From NCBI RefSeq assembly GCF_026213295.1, contig NC_079412.1, positions 2,993,813-3,057,812 on the forward strand: a DNA stretch of 64,000 nt. Direction: 5' to 3'. Of the stretch, positions 1 through 10,613 are shown piece after piece. A program made the translations under genes and the position numbers. How positions within the stretch are numbered: the stretch's first letter is position 1; every line of letters starts with the position of its first letter. Below the pieces are notes generated by a model that saw nothing but the letters and a program-made list of their open reading frames with translations, searched no databases and was not told the DNA's origin. The stretch is from Gadus chalcogrammus. Taxonomy: Eukaryota > Chordata > Actinopteri > Gadiformes > Gadidae.

Positions 1-599
1 TAAAGTCTGTCGGCACGAGGACCTTGGATTTATTAAGTAAAGTGGCAACGGTTATACAGAGTCATAAAGCGTGAGAAATCGAATATGTCTAAGTCCCTAA
101 TCAGCGCTGATGGTTCGTCCGGAGCTTCGCCTCCGTGGAAGGTCTGCTTCAGAAGAAGGAGGGTCATGAGTCCCTGTGTGATACAGTTTTATACTGTATC
201 CTCCTCTCGATGAGGTGTGTGTGGTTCTGTGTGTTTTTGCTTGACCTTGGCTCCTAGGCCCTGGTGTATGCAAGTGTATCTTCTTGTGTTCCTACTAACG
301 GGGAAGAGCTCCTCAGTGTCTCCTTTGTTCTCGAAGTATCTCTTGTGTGATGAATTAATGTGGCTCTCCCGTTCTTGAGGATGACTGTTGCATTGTCTGA
401 GTGTTTACCATTTGCCTGCTTGGGAAATGGGGCCTTGGCTCTGGCCTTGACCTGACTATATTATCATGTTTGTGTTATGTGTTAAAAGTTGACTATATTG
501 TAATGTGACTGCCATGTGATGTGCTCATCAGGCTGGGGTAGGAGTTAGCTATATTTATAATGTACATGTGATGTGCTCAGCAGGTTATTTTGCCCAACA
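1..599 (-). repeat. 3' LTR of the ERV (truncated by window edge)
   Basis: Matches 6101-6719 base for base as far as I could compare, except that it lacks a 20-bp tandem copy present there (6430-6469). On the minus strand it carries a TATAAAA motif (about 187-193) and an AATAAA signal (29-34), in the order expected for U3 then R. It ends in CCCAACA at 593-599. About 58 bp of this LTR lie outside the window. Confidence 0.92.
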
Positions 600-612
600 T
601 ATCCCCCTCAAG
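600..612 (-). promoter_or_regulatory. Polypurine tract of the ERV
   Basis: Read on the minus strand this is a purine run (CTTGAGGGGGATA) directly before the TGTTGGG start of the 3' LTR, the usual place and composition of the plus-strand primer. It supports a minus-strand orientation. Confidence 0.75.
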
Positions 613-1639
613 TCGTCGCAAGACGACTTTTACTCATTAGGGGTACGAGGGATAGGACTCCAGCGCGGGACTATCATCATAACATTTTTAGAAATAACAG
701 AAAGAAGGCAAAATGATCATAAAAACAAACAACCATGAGCATGGGACTCAAACAACTCGCTGGACCGGGTGTATGGGGAACCACGTGGGAGAAACGCCAC
801 CCATGCTTCAGACATGGGTATGCCATACACACCCCACCTAGGGGGTGGCATCCACCCCGGCCTTACATCGCGAGCAGACAATACCAACAATACTGGCAGC
901 AGATGATACACAACAAAACCAACACCAAACCATAACAACAACAACAAAATGCAACAACAAAACTAACAGTAAACAATAACGATATAAACAAAATGCAACA
1001 ACCACACAAACACTACACAATAACAATCACAGGAAAGAAATGTAACCATGAAACGTGTCCCTAAATAATAATAATAATAATATCAGAAAGATATGAGGTA
1101 CACAACGAATGGCAATCCCCCTCAACCCATCCCTAGATGACCACACCCTAAGGATGTGAGGAGGAGTTAACTGGTCGTGTAACAATAAGCAAGCACACGC
1201 ATGGGGTATCCAGGGTAGGCCCGGGGCACGGGAACAACTGAAACCACGGAATAGCCCTGAACGTCATCATGGGCAGGTGGTCGCAAGGCGCCACCTGAGC
1301 ATTAGACCCTTTTATTCAACTGCGCTCAGGACCTCATCTGATAAACGGGCAATCAAGGCCCCTGGAATCTCGCCCGTGTGTATCCCCGAGCTCCATCTAG
1401 TGGGACAGCGATATAAACAACAACATTTGCGTTCCCGGCGGCGGTTGCGTAGACGCGGGCATAGATATGGGAGCGGCTAAAAACAGTGGAGCGTACAGAA
1501 GCGAATACAGCCAGGGGCGCCCTCAAGCTTTAAGGGAACGGGCCGCAGCCCCTGGTACCGGAACGCAGATCCCTGGTCCGGGCGACGTGGGTGCATCAAG
1601 TGGGAGGGGGGTGGTGCCGTTGGCGGGGACGGGAATGGG
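613..1639. other. ERV region between env remnant and 3' LTR
   Basis: CA-rich sequence with no recognisable protein. Short open frames on both strands show no conserved motif. It corresponds to the env-to-LTR segment of the provirus. Confidence 0.5.
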
Positions 1640-2002
1640 GCAGCCCACCATGTTCTCCAGCCGGATCAGGTCGGGCCCCTCTGGTGGTCCCTCGTCCAAA
1701 CTCTCCGGTGTATACTCGATCCCCAGGTAAGCTTGGATGGCACCTGCTGCACCTGTAGCGCCCATCGCTCATTGGGCTCTCCATCCATCCTGTGAAGGGG
1801 TCATTAATGCCGGAATTCTCTCTGCCAAATCTAATCTGAGGGACTGTAACCCTGCCAGCACCCTGGCCACCGACCCATCCGGTGCTGTGTTATTGGGGAT
1901 AAAAGTACAACATGTCGTCTTTATCATCCCACACACCCCTCCTTGCTCTGCCAATAGCATATCTATATAGTCCCTTGACCTTAGCCGTGGAAAAATTGAC
2001 AA
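1640..2002 (-). pseudogene. env: ERV envelope transmembrane-subunit remnant
   Basis: Two overlapping minus-strand frames together cover part of a retroviral transmembrane subunit. The upstream frame (1769-2002) contains a C-x6-CC motif preceded by a glycine-rich stretch, the hallmark of gamma-type TM ectodomains. The downstream frame (to about 1640) holds a cytoplasmic-tail segment similar to the env tail at 9622-9867 on the other strand. The frames are not continuous and no membrane anchor or surface subunit can be read through, so this is a decayed fragment. The protein would mediate fusion in an intact virus; this copy cannot. Confidence 0.75.
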
Positions 2003-2434
2003 AACGTTGCTGATTATAGTATATACTATTTATCCAATCAACATTTTTGTTAATAGTGGACCACCAAAACAGGACTGATTCAAACCCTGCCGAAATCTGA
2101 TTGCATCATCCTTGGGTAGTTGGTCGGCTCCGGGCGTGTCTGCATCTGGCTCCTCCTCTGGCCCTGGAACTTTGTGTTTCTCTTGCTGGAATTACAAACT
2201 TATGTACAACAGTTAGATGTTCAAACATATTTTCCTTAATTCTATTTCTAATTACTCTAATGGAAGTCCCTTTTGGGACCCTTGAATGTTAAGTGAAGGC
2301 ATGGGTCGACCCTTAAGCATTTCATGCGGGGTTAGATGTGTCGTTCTGTTAGTTGTCATGCGATAACTCATTAGTGTCAGTGGTAGTGCATCAATTCAAT
2401 TTAGTGCTTGCACAAATGTTGTTAATTTTTTGTC

Positions 2435-2675
2435 TTGAGCGTCCCATTCACTCTTTCCACCATACCTTGTGGTTGAGGATTGGGGCGTAATCTAGTCTTT
2501 ATTTGACATGCAAATGTTGAATCACTTGTTTGAGTGTTCTCTGAATAAACGTTTTGTCTGAGCTTATTTCTGACGGAATTCCAAACCTTGTCATGACTTC
2601 TCTAGTCCGAAACTTGATTACTGTAGTCGCACTTTGGTCTTTTGATGGGACTGCTTCTACCCATCTGTTGAACAC
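2435..2675 (-). pseudogene. pol: ERV integrase core remnant
   Basis: Minus-strand translation gives an integrase-core stretch with RWVEAVP, then an IPSEISSD block where the second catalytic aspartate normally sits (SSDNG in relatives, SSDKT here), then after a frameshift PQPQGMVERVNG, the region of the catalytic glutamate. A stop (TAA) separates the two parts. Family and order are clear; the copy is not functional. The N-terminal zinc-binding and C-terminal parts were not identified. Confidence 0.8.
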
Positions 2676-2699
2676 TGTATTTCACACTCATTTAGCTGG

Positions 2700-2748
2700 A
2701 TGTCAATCATTGTTTGCAAGTATGGTGAAGAAAAACCTTGTTTTCTAA

Positions 2749-2779
<31 letters not shown>

Positions 2780-4550
2780 TTTTTTCTCAATACCTCCCCC
2801 CTTGGGCAATGGTCAAAACCATGCGCATTAAATGATAAGCAAATCTAAGAACGCCGTTGGTGCAACCAACGTCGAAACGTCTAACCTTAACCATCAGCAA
2901 ATTAAAGCCAATCTTTTGGGAAGGGAAATCGAACCAGTGTGTCCAAAACCAAAGCCCAATATGGGTGGGTTTACCATCAGCAGCCTGAAACCACGCTGTT
3001 CCAAAGTCATGCACTAAACCGAAAAAACGTACATGCGTTAGTGGCCTTCTATACCACAAAGGTAAAAATAAAATAAAACGCGACATGCCCCGTTCCAAGA
3101 CCACCTCTGCTGCCAGAGCTGACATATCTGACTCCTGTTTCTCCTCCACCCTACACCCCACCCGGCACTTCCCATGATTGTTGCAGCTCGTCACTTCATG
3201 ATCAAGTGAGCCAGTGCCCACAGCGACTCTGCCAAGTAATCGTGACTGTGCCTGCCTTAGGTCGTCCCGGGTGTCAAGGTGGGATCTTACCCGTCGTTGG
3301 CTAACCAGCCTTCCATACTGGCTCGCTGCAGGATGCCATACCTGGAATACAATCAACCCCCACCCATATGGTAGTATAGATCGCAAAGTGGAGGGATGGA
3401 GACAGAGTCTTCAGCCCCATCTGCCCTATGCAGCCAAGTGTGTGCGTATTGGATACACATCAGGGAAACTATAAAACAAAAGGTAATTTATCAGAGTTAA
3501 AATTATTAAAGTGTTGCAGCAGCAGTAGTGGCATTTGAAAGGTAAACCCACTACTTCCGAATCCAAATTGACAACATAGCATGTAGGATCCCTTCCCAGC
3601 AGATGTAGCGCTAATCCACCTGTCATCCTTGACCAAAGAGATATACCCCATATTTTAATAGGTGTAGTCCTACTTGTACAGTTTATCAAGATTACTTTAT
3701 TTTATTATTATTCTCCTTCTTTAATCATATCCATATTTATTCAATTATTCTTTCCTGTGTGAAAATAATATTAATCACTTAGTTAATAGCAACACCTTCT
3801 TTAGTCCAATTGCATTAGATTATCATCACTGTTGTCCTATTAAAGTATCAACGTTATTGTCCTTATAACCTCCTCATGAACTTCGATGTTCATCATCATG
3901 AATGATAACTGTTGTCCTAGGAAGACAAAAAACAAAACTAAAACTAAAACAAATTAGCCATAATGTGAATATCCACTGTGTGTCTCCCTGTGACTCTCTC
4001 CCTCCTTCAGGAGAACACGCTCTCTCTCCCTCCTCAGTACGGGGTGCTGTTTGCTGCAAGACAACAGATAAGGGTGTCTCCCTCCCACGTTGGGTGAAAA
4101 GAATCCAAAAAGATCCTTCTGTCCCTTCATTCACAAATAACTTTTCACTTTATTATATATAACTTAATACTGCTCCCCCTTTCCAAATTTATATATACAC
4201 AAAACTACGAAGCTGACCACCGAAATTGGTACAGGCCTCGTCAGGCCGAACCAAAACACCCTCACAGGTTCTAACTTCCATACAATTCTAGGGAGGGGAA
4301 CTACAACATGAGGTGGAGTAGAGGACTTCAAATATGGTGGACGGGGACCTCAAATGGGAGGACTACACATATGGGAAAGGGGATTACACCCCGGGCCTGA
4401 AAACTCAACAGAGTCCCTTCTCGTGGTCCTGAAACAACCGTTCATTGTTAGAAAAACACGCACTCTATCGCTACCTCCAACTGTCTAGAGGGAAAAATGG
4501 TCCCTCTCGATCGTCCTTCGACTTTAGCTCTCCTTGCTATCTCTCCTTGC
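2700..4550. other. ERV interior without recognisable genes
   Basis: A 199-residue minus-strand open frame lies at 2787-3386, but it shows no gag, protease or RT motif and its composition is unconvincing. 2750-2786 is an A/T-rich TTAT/TTTA run. 3650-4200 is AT-rich. No gene is supported. Confidence 0.4.
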
Positions 4551-4554
4551 TATC

Positions 4555-5030
4555 TCTCTCGCTCCCTCTCACACACACACCTAAACAGACCTTTCTCATT
4601 CTGTCTCCTCCAAACGCACACACAGAAACATCACCTCTTGCGTACACGCGCACAGAGACGCACACAGCCTTTCTCACTCTGTCTCCTCTAAACGCACACA
4701 GAAACATATCAACGGACCTCTCATTCTGTCTCCCACAGACGCACACAGAAACATATCAACAGACCTCGCGTTCTGTCTCCCGCGCCCACAATCATCAGAC
4801 ACGGCAAAATAGCGTTGAGCCTAACAAAGCAAGCAAACGCTGCACACACACACCCGGGTTATCATTGATTGATTTATTTCTATATTTAGCCGGCCCACAG
4901 ATACGCTCGTTCTCTTCTTTCTCTCTCTGGGCCTCTTACACACACACACACACAGCCACCCCGTCTCTCTCTCTCTCTCACTCGCGCATACACACACTGT
5001 CTCTCTGTGTGTCACTCGTGCCCCAGGCAT
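4555..5030. repeat. Low-complexity CA/CT-rich tract
   Basis: Contains repeated ACACACA and CTCTCTC runs and three or four imperfect copies of a roughly 55-60 bp unit with TCTGTCTCC and CGCACACAGAAACA. The 210-residue plus frame over it is a by-product of the repeat. Confidence 0.8.
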
Positions 5031-5094
5031 ACTGTTTTCCTCTGCGAAGGGACTCTAACCCTGATAAAGGACTCTAACCTTCTTACCACATAGA

Positions 5095-5700
5095 ATTATT
5101 TAATACACATTCATTACTTGGCCATCGGTAGTCTTGTATCACTATGACCGATTCTTATAGGCCCTAGTTTTTTCTTCTCATTCCCTCTGGGTTCCACCCG
5201 CGGCCCAGGCATCCCTCCGGGTTCCACTTTTGGCCCAGGCATTTATTACTAGGCCATCGGTAGTCTTGTATCACTATGACCGATTCTTATACGCCCTAGT
5301 TTTTTCTTCTCATTCCCTCTGGGTTCCACCCGCGGCCCAGGCATCCCTCCGGGTTCCACTTTTGGCCCAGGCATTTATTACTAGGCCATCGGTAGTCTTG
5401 TATCACTATGACCGATTATTATAGGCCCTAGTTTTTTCTTCTCATTCCCTCTGGGTTCCACCCGCGGCCCAGGCATCCCTCCGGGTTCCACTTTTGGCCC
5501 AGGCATTTATTACTAGGCCATCGGTAGTCTTGTATCACTATGACCGATTATTATAGGCCCTAGTTTTTTCTTCTCATTCCCTCTGGGTTCCACCCGCGGC
5601 CCAGGCATCCCTCCGGGTTCCATTCTTGGCCCAGGCATACATTACTCGGCCATCGGTAGTCTTGTATCACTATGACCGATTCTTATAGGCCCTATGGTCT
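5095..5700. repeat. Tandem array, 132-bp unit, about 4.5 copies
   Basis: GGTAGTCTTG recurs at about 5127, 5259, 5391, 5523 and 5655, a constant 132-bp period. Each unit holds two related half-motifs ending in GGCCCAGGCAT. It lies near the primer-binding end of the ERV, in its leader or gag position. Confidence 0.93.
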
Positions 5701-6020
5701 CGAGGGTATTCTTTCACCATGCAACGAGCCGATATTCGATGTGTCACGCGTTCAGGGTCAATCGGGTTTATGGGGCAATGCTGGGATGCAGTTCTATTCG
5801 TCCCCACGAGATATCCCGTAGCGAACCGCTCTCACAGTCTCACCTCCTAATGTGGTTCCTATATAACTATGCAGAGTTTGGATTTTATCAACAGGTTCTG
5901 CCTACCTTTTGTTGGGCGCGCGCGAGGTGAGACTGCAGGAATCGGTCCGGTGCTCCGGGGTCTCGAGGTCGTGCCGCTCTCCGTCTCTCGTTTCCCAGTT
6001 GCGTGTTCAATTCAGAAAAA

Positions 6021-6039
6021 ATCACGTCGGAGGTCACCA
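6021..6039 (-). promoter_or_regulatory. ERV primer-binding site, tRNA-Trp type
   Basis: On the plus strand this reads ATCACGTCGGAGGTCACCA, which is the 3' end of vertebrate tRNA-Trp with one extra A after CGG. It begins 3 nt inside the 5' LTR edge. tRNA-Trp priming is known from avian sarcoma/leukosis viruses and some other retroelements. Confidence 0.85.
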
Positions 6040-6042
6040 AAT

Positions 6043-6719
6043 TGTTGGGAAAAACGGTCTGTCTAGTTACTGGACCAGATGAAATGAGACGGAGAGGTAA
6101 TAAAGTCTGTCGGCACGAGGACCTTGGATTTATTAAGTAAAGTGGCAACGGTTATACAGAGTCATAAAGCGTGAGAAATCGAATATGTCTAAGTCCCTAA
6201 TCAGCGCTGATGGTTCGTCCGGAGCTTCGCCTCCGTGGAAGGTCTGCTTCAGAAGAAGGAGGGTCATGAGTCCCTGTGTGATACAGTTTTATACTGTATC
6301 CTCCTCTCGATGAGGTGTGTGTGGTTCTGTGTGTTTTTGCTTGACCTTGGCTCCTAGGCCCTGGTGTATGCAAGTGTATCTTCTTGTGTTCCTACTAACG
6401 GGGAAGAGCTCCTCAGTGTCTCCTTTGTTCTCGAAGTATCTCTTGTGTGCTCGAAGTATCTCTTGTGTGATGAATTAATGTGGCTCTCCCGTTCTTGAGG
6501 ATGACTGTTGCATTGTCTGAGTGTTTACCATTTGCCTGCTTGGGAAATGGGGCCTTGGCTCTGGCCTTGACCTGACTATATTATCATGTTTGTGTTATGT
6601 GTTAAAAGTTGACTATATTGTAATGTGACTGCCATGTGATGTGCTCATCAGGCTGGGGTAGGAGTTAGCTATATTTATAATGTACATGTGATGTGCTCAG
6701 CAGGTTATTTTGCCCAACA
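6043..6719 (-). repeat. 5' LTR of the ERV
   Basis: 677 bp, TGTTGGG...CCCAACA on the plus strand. On the minus strand TATAAAA lies at 6287-6293 and AATAAA at 6129-6134. It differs from the 3' LTR only by a tandem 20-bp copy (6430-6449/6450-6469) in the compared region. A diverged solo copy is at 29809-30434. Confidence 0.93.
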
Positions 6720-7100
6720 CAGCCCATCTCTTGTGCCCCGTACGCGCGCTTGCCTGTTATGTGAAGCGCACGGAGGCCCTGCGCAAATCTCAACAGTTAT
6801 TTGTGCATTACAGAGAACATTCCCAGGGCCTCCCCCTGATGAAACAACGGCTGTCGCATTGGCTGTGTGATGCTATCACACAGGCTTATGTGTCAGCGGG
6901 GGCAGAGCTGCCTGAGACTATCAGAGCTCACTCGACCAGAGGAATATCGTCCTCTGTCGCTCTGCAAAGAGGGATGCCTATGGAGGATATCTGCACAGCA
7001 GCCTCCTGGGCTTCCCCATGCTCTTTTTATTAGGTTTTACCTAAGAGACATGTCGCGCCTCTCTATGACGCACTCAGTTCTAGGTGCTTTGTCAGAGTGA
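6720..7100 (+). pseudogene. DIRS tyrosine recombinase, C-terminal part
   Basis: Reads CPVRALACYVKR, then AHSTRG (the His-x-x-Arg of tyrosine recombinases), MEDICTAASW, then, in a second frame, FIRFYLRDMS with the nucleophilic tyrosine. It aligns along its whole length with the recombinase C-terminus at 26290-26692. A frameshift near 7020 separates the H-x-x-R part from the tyrosine part. The N-terminal part, including the first catalytic arginine, is beyond the ERV, outside the window. The intact enzyme integrates the circular DIRS cDNA. Confidence 0.88.
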
Positions 7101-7324
7101 GTGTGATTGTGTGACTATTCCCCTCGCATATTAGACAACGTGAGGAGTCAAATATTCATGCTGAGAGCTCTTGTGTCTTATCAGACACATTGGAGCTGCT
7201 CGTTGATGACATGCCGTTAGACGCATGACGTATGTTATGCTACGTCTGACGCATGATACTAGCGCGTATGTAGCTGTGTTTCCGGTATTGATCGGGACCA
7301 ATGAGGCATAGACTATATCGTGCT

Positions 7325-7703
7325 TCGCCCTTTAACCCAATAGCGATAGCCTTAAAAGGCGAGGCCTATACGACGTAGAACGATAGTTACGTATTGTAAC
7401 TCTAGATTCTATGAGTATAGGCGCAGCCTTTTAAGTGTCGGCCTCATTGTCCTTTTATTAGCTGAAGAAAAAGTGTTTATTGGGAGCAGAACGTCCGCCG
7501 GCGCCCGACTATATCTGCGAAATGCGGACGTCGTCGAGGCACGCCGCACACGGACGTAATTGAGGCCCACGCTGTTGGTGGGCGGGGATTACAAATTTTT
7601 CAGTGCTACGGCTCACGCCTAGGGATAACCCAATAGCGATAGCCATAAAAGGCTGCGCCTATACTCATAGAATCTAGAGTTACGATACGTAACTCGATCT
7701 TTG
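7325..7703. repeat. DIRS 1 internal complementary region and right ITR
   Basis: 7380-7437 (TAGTTACGTATTGTAACTC...CAGCCTTTT) is repeated in reverse complement at about 7645-7703, ending ACGATACGTAACT. This is the usual DIRS arrangement in which an internal region is complementary to the outer ends of the terminal repeats. Confidence 0.82.
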
Positions 7704-8067
7704 CCAGGTAGGCCTCCATGCTGTAGCCTGCCTCACTCTTCTCCGGCAGGTGAAGCAAACAGAGATTCCTTCTCCTGGATCGGTTCTCCAGATTGTCTAT
7801 AGTGATCATGGCCTCCTCTAATTTATTATCCAAGGCTTTGACCAACTCTTGCGCTTCCTGCTTGTTGGATTGTTCAAGTAAGTTGGCCTCATTTAGATCC
7901 AGCCGCGCACCAATCGAGGTAACCGAAGTGTTTAAATTGTCCATCTTTTTTGACAAAGAATCCAATTTGTCTAGTTTGCTGGTTAAGTTGGCATTTGATG
8001 CTACCAGCATATCTAATGTCGCTTGGATTTTCTCCATTGTCGGTTTGGAGCGTGTTTTAGTCGGCAT
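7704..8067 (-). pseudogene. L1 ORF1 fragment
   Basis: Starts at an ATG at 8067 (minus) and encodes about 120 residues: a lysine-rich start, a long coiled coil with heptad-spaced leucines, then IDNLENRSRRRNLCLLHLPE, the entry to the RNA-binding domain of L1 ORF1p. The frame is cut by the DIRS 1 right end at about 7703; residues after this come from DIRS sequence. L1 ORF1p is the nucleic-acid-binding chaperone of the L1 RNP. ORF2 is not in the window. Upstream (8068 to about 8300) is probably L1 5' UTR. Confidence 0.8.
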
Positions 8068-9302
8068 GTACAGATGCTGGAATTGTTTGCTTGTTGTTTT
8101 TTAGTCAACTCGCAAAAGTTTTGACTAAACTCTATCCCAAATGGCGAACGGCGATATAAAATCCACTTTTTGAGGTAAAGGAGCAGTGTTATTTCATTGT
8201 CAAAAGGCGATTAAGGTTATATGATCAATTTATTCTCCCCAGGTAGTAGGACACGCACGTCTCACTCGATGCCGTCGGCCATCTTCTCTAAAAAATTTTG
8301 CAAAGACGCAAATGTTGATAACTTACATAGTTTTTGTTAGCTTGATCCCTCATTGCAATTGAATCAGGGTGGTCAGACGATTCAAAGTCTGCCGGGGACT
8401 TCTGTTGTTCTCCAGACATTTTTCTGTAGAAAATAAAAATCATTACAATTAGATGTTAACGCTGGTATACATACAGCCCCAGAAAATGCAGTATTTGTTC
8501 ATTTAACCTTCAGTTTCACTTTTTTTTTCATCTCTGTCTCAAACAGCTGTTCCGATCAGCTGGTCGGCTCGTGAGCCAAACGGCCCCAACAGAGACAGTC
8601 AGTCTAAACATAGATGATCGCTAGGCTAGCTATTATTCAAAGTCAAAAATCCAAATCATGAAATAAAGGTCTTTCTGCCTCTCTATGTCTGTGCAGTGGT
8701 TTACATTATAAAATCGTTTTGAATACATGTTTCGCTTTGCGCCGGCGGCTTGGCCCCCTCAATAACTGCTTGCAGTTCTAGTTATTATTTATTTTATTAT
8801 TGCGTAGGCTGGTATTGACATTTAAGATACGAAAAGAAACATGTTTTCCCCAAATAACTACATTTTGGCACATATCATGGCAGAGTTGATCAAACGTAAT
8901 ACATTTAACTGAATTATCAGCTCTCCCTGTGTATTTTAATGAAATATTATAATCTATATATATTATAATATTTATATATATCATATAGTTATTATAATCT
9001 ATGTATATATATTATAATCAATATATAATATAGATAATGTTATTCTACAAGTGGGTTTTACACCACTCTGTCAGTAGGCGGAGTCAAACGTTTAGCTTTC
9101 GCCATCGCAATCGACACATGGGCAAGATCACACAGGCATTGCACACACCGCAGTGACATGCCCAGGTAAGATGTTAAGAAAATTATCGTTGGAGTGTTCC
9201 TGCCCCAAGTGTGTTCGCACATGGCCAGATCTACACTGCCTTTAGCAGAGGCAAGTAAGTTTCATCAATTAATTAATCAAGCGCGCCATCAGAGGGCGCT
9301 GC
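8068..9302. other. Non-coding, AT-rich
   Basis: No gene seen. 8940-9035 is a run of TATATA/ATATTATAAT repeats. 8068-8300 may be L1 5' sequence. The rest holds no feature I can name. Confidence 0.5.
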
Positions 9303-9440
9303 CACACAAATTGTACCGAGGAAGAAAATTGTACCACTATGTAATCCATTCCAAACCTACCTGGCAACGGATGATCGCGTCGAACATTGCCTTGCAACGG
9401 ACGATCGCGTCGAACTATGACGTAGGACGGTTCACGAACA
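9303..9440. repeat. Partial Ginger-like MITE
   Basis: Carries two AAATTGTACC-type motifs followed by GTAATCCATTCCAAACCTACCTGGCAACGGATGATCGCGTCG, closely matching the element at 34313-34782. Terminal TGTCA and the second arm are missing. Confidence 0.65.
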
Positions 9441-9599
9441 TTCGCGCTCGTTCATTGAGCGTTGTGTGGCCAGGAGTTCTTACACATTTAGAATGGGTTG
9501 TTGAGGGCAGCTGTCTCCCAACAACCCAAAAGCCTTTGTTAAGCAAATGGTAATCTACCGATTGAAGTTCCTTAAGATGTCATAAATAAGGGATTGCGG

Positions 9600-9867
9600 C
9601 CGTTCCTTATCACATGCGAATATGTTTGGGAGGTGGAAAGGCATGATCCAGTCAGTGCCCGTCGCGGGAATAATGGCAGTAACCGTGTTAATTGTAGTCG
9701 GCTGCCGTTGTATTCCCTGCGCACGAGGGCTACTGCATCGGCTGATCACCACAGCAGTGGGCGCTACAGAAGCGCCAGGTGCCATTCAGGCTTTCATCGG
9801 GATCAGATATGATCCGGTTAAAGTGGACGAAACATCTCCTGAGGGGCCCGACCCTATCCAGATGTAA
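9600..9867 (+). pseudogene. env: Retroviral envelope TM tail fragment
   Basis: A plus-strand frame from 9622 encodes a hydrophobic span followed by a cysteine-rich juxtamembrane motif (CRCIPCARGL) and a tail similar to the env remnant at 1640-1765. This order (anchor, Cys motif, tail) is that of retroviral transmembrane subunits. No LTR or other ERV part flanks it, and 9868 onward is unrelated. It is an isolated fragment of the same or a related ERV group in the opposite orientation. Confidence 0.75.
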
Positions 9868-10613
9868 TATGTAGAATAGTCAACACCTATACTATTCTAG
9901 TAGTAGCGCCTGTATCTAGGATAATCAATATCCCGGATTTATTTGAATAACAAATTATTAAACAACCAATTATGTTTGTTATTGCGTAGTATTGTTTGCT
10001 TGTGAGTGCAACCTGTTGTTTCTGTATCACTGCACTGACAATGGGACTGTTGATTTTCTTTGAGACAGTTGTTTACAGGTTTCCTGTTGCTAACACGACG
10101 ACGATTGAACGCCTGAAGGAGGCTCACATGATGTGAAAGTAACCTCTCTATGTGAGCCGATCCCTTGACAAGGAGGGACTAGCCTTGGGTTCATGAATTA
10201 CAGGTCTCGATGGCAACAGAAGGAACAAGAGCTGCGACGATAACAATGTCCAAAACCACCCACATGCCCCAGCGCACCAATACATGAAGATCCCCTGAGC
10301 CATACAAATCCATGCGAGCCTACCGATAATCTTTAATTTTTATTATGTCACTTGATTTTGTATTTTATACTTTCAATGTATGCTGTAAACATGTCGCCTA
10401 ATTTTTGGACCTTTCACTTTTATGCATGCCGAAAATTGTTATAACGTTGTCACATATAACCAGAAGTATTAGTTTGGATTTCTATGCTTTTAACCATATG
10501 CTTATTGTTGTATTGTTGACAATGACCTGTATTTCCTATGAGACCCACCAAGGTGAATGCCGTCTCAGTATTAGGGGGACGCGTTGTGGTTTATCTCCCC
10601 TATGGAGTTTTTC
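9868..10613. other. Non-coding
   Basis: No open frame or repeat I can identify. Confidence 0.4.

Larger units (their letters stand above)
1..6719 (-). mobile_element. Endogenous retrovirus, minus strand, defective interior
   Basis: The element is bounded by LTRs at 1-599 (3' LTR, cut by the window edge) and 6043-6719 (5' LTR), with inverted ends TGTTGGG/CCCAACA. Direction is fixed by a primer-binding site matching the tRNA-Trp 3' end beside the 6043 LTR and by a G-rich polypurine tract beside the other LTR. In minus-strand order I recognise an integrase fragment and an envelope transmembrane-subunit fragment; gag, protease and reverse transcriptase were not found. Coding remnants carry stops and frameshifts. 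The interior also holds a CA/CT-rich tract and a 132-bp tandem array. The 5' LTR abuts a DIRS recombinase ORF that it interrupts. An Env of the CX6CC type with tRNA-Trp priming suggests a gamma/epsilon-like fish ERV; this class call is inference. Confidence 0.85.
6720..7703 (+). mobile_element. DIRS element 1, right part
   Basis: Begins inside a tyrosine-recombinase frame cut by the ERV and runs through the internal complementary region (about 7325-7437) and right inverted terminal repeat (to about 7703). The rest of the element lies left of the window. Its layout matches the complete DIRS copy at 18495-27535. It ends within an L1 ORF1 reading frame that resumes at 7704, so the DIRS element interrupts the L1 copy. 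Confidence 0.82.

Noticed and set aside
2787..3386. 199-residue minus-strand ORF as gag or pol
   Set aside because: No zinc knuckle, protease, RT or integrase motif; composition not convincing; it lies in a decayed ERV interior.
4445..5077. 210-residue plus-strand ORF rich in Thr/His/Ser/Leu
   Set aside because: Translation of CA/CT low-complexity repeats, on the strand opposite to the ERV.
5095..5700. CRISPR-like array
   Set aside because: Units are 132 bp direct tandem repeats without unique spacers, in a eukaryotic ERV; it is an ordinary tandem array.
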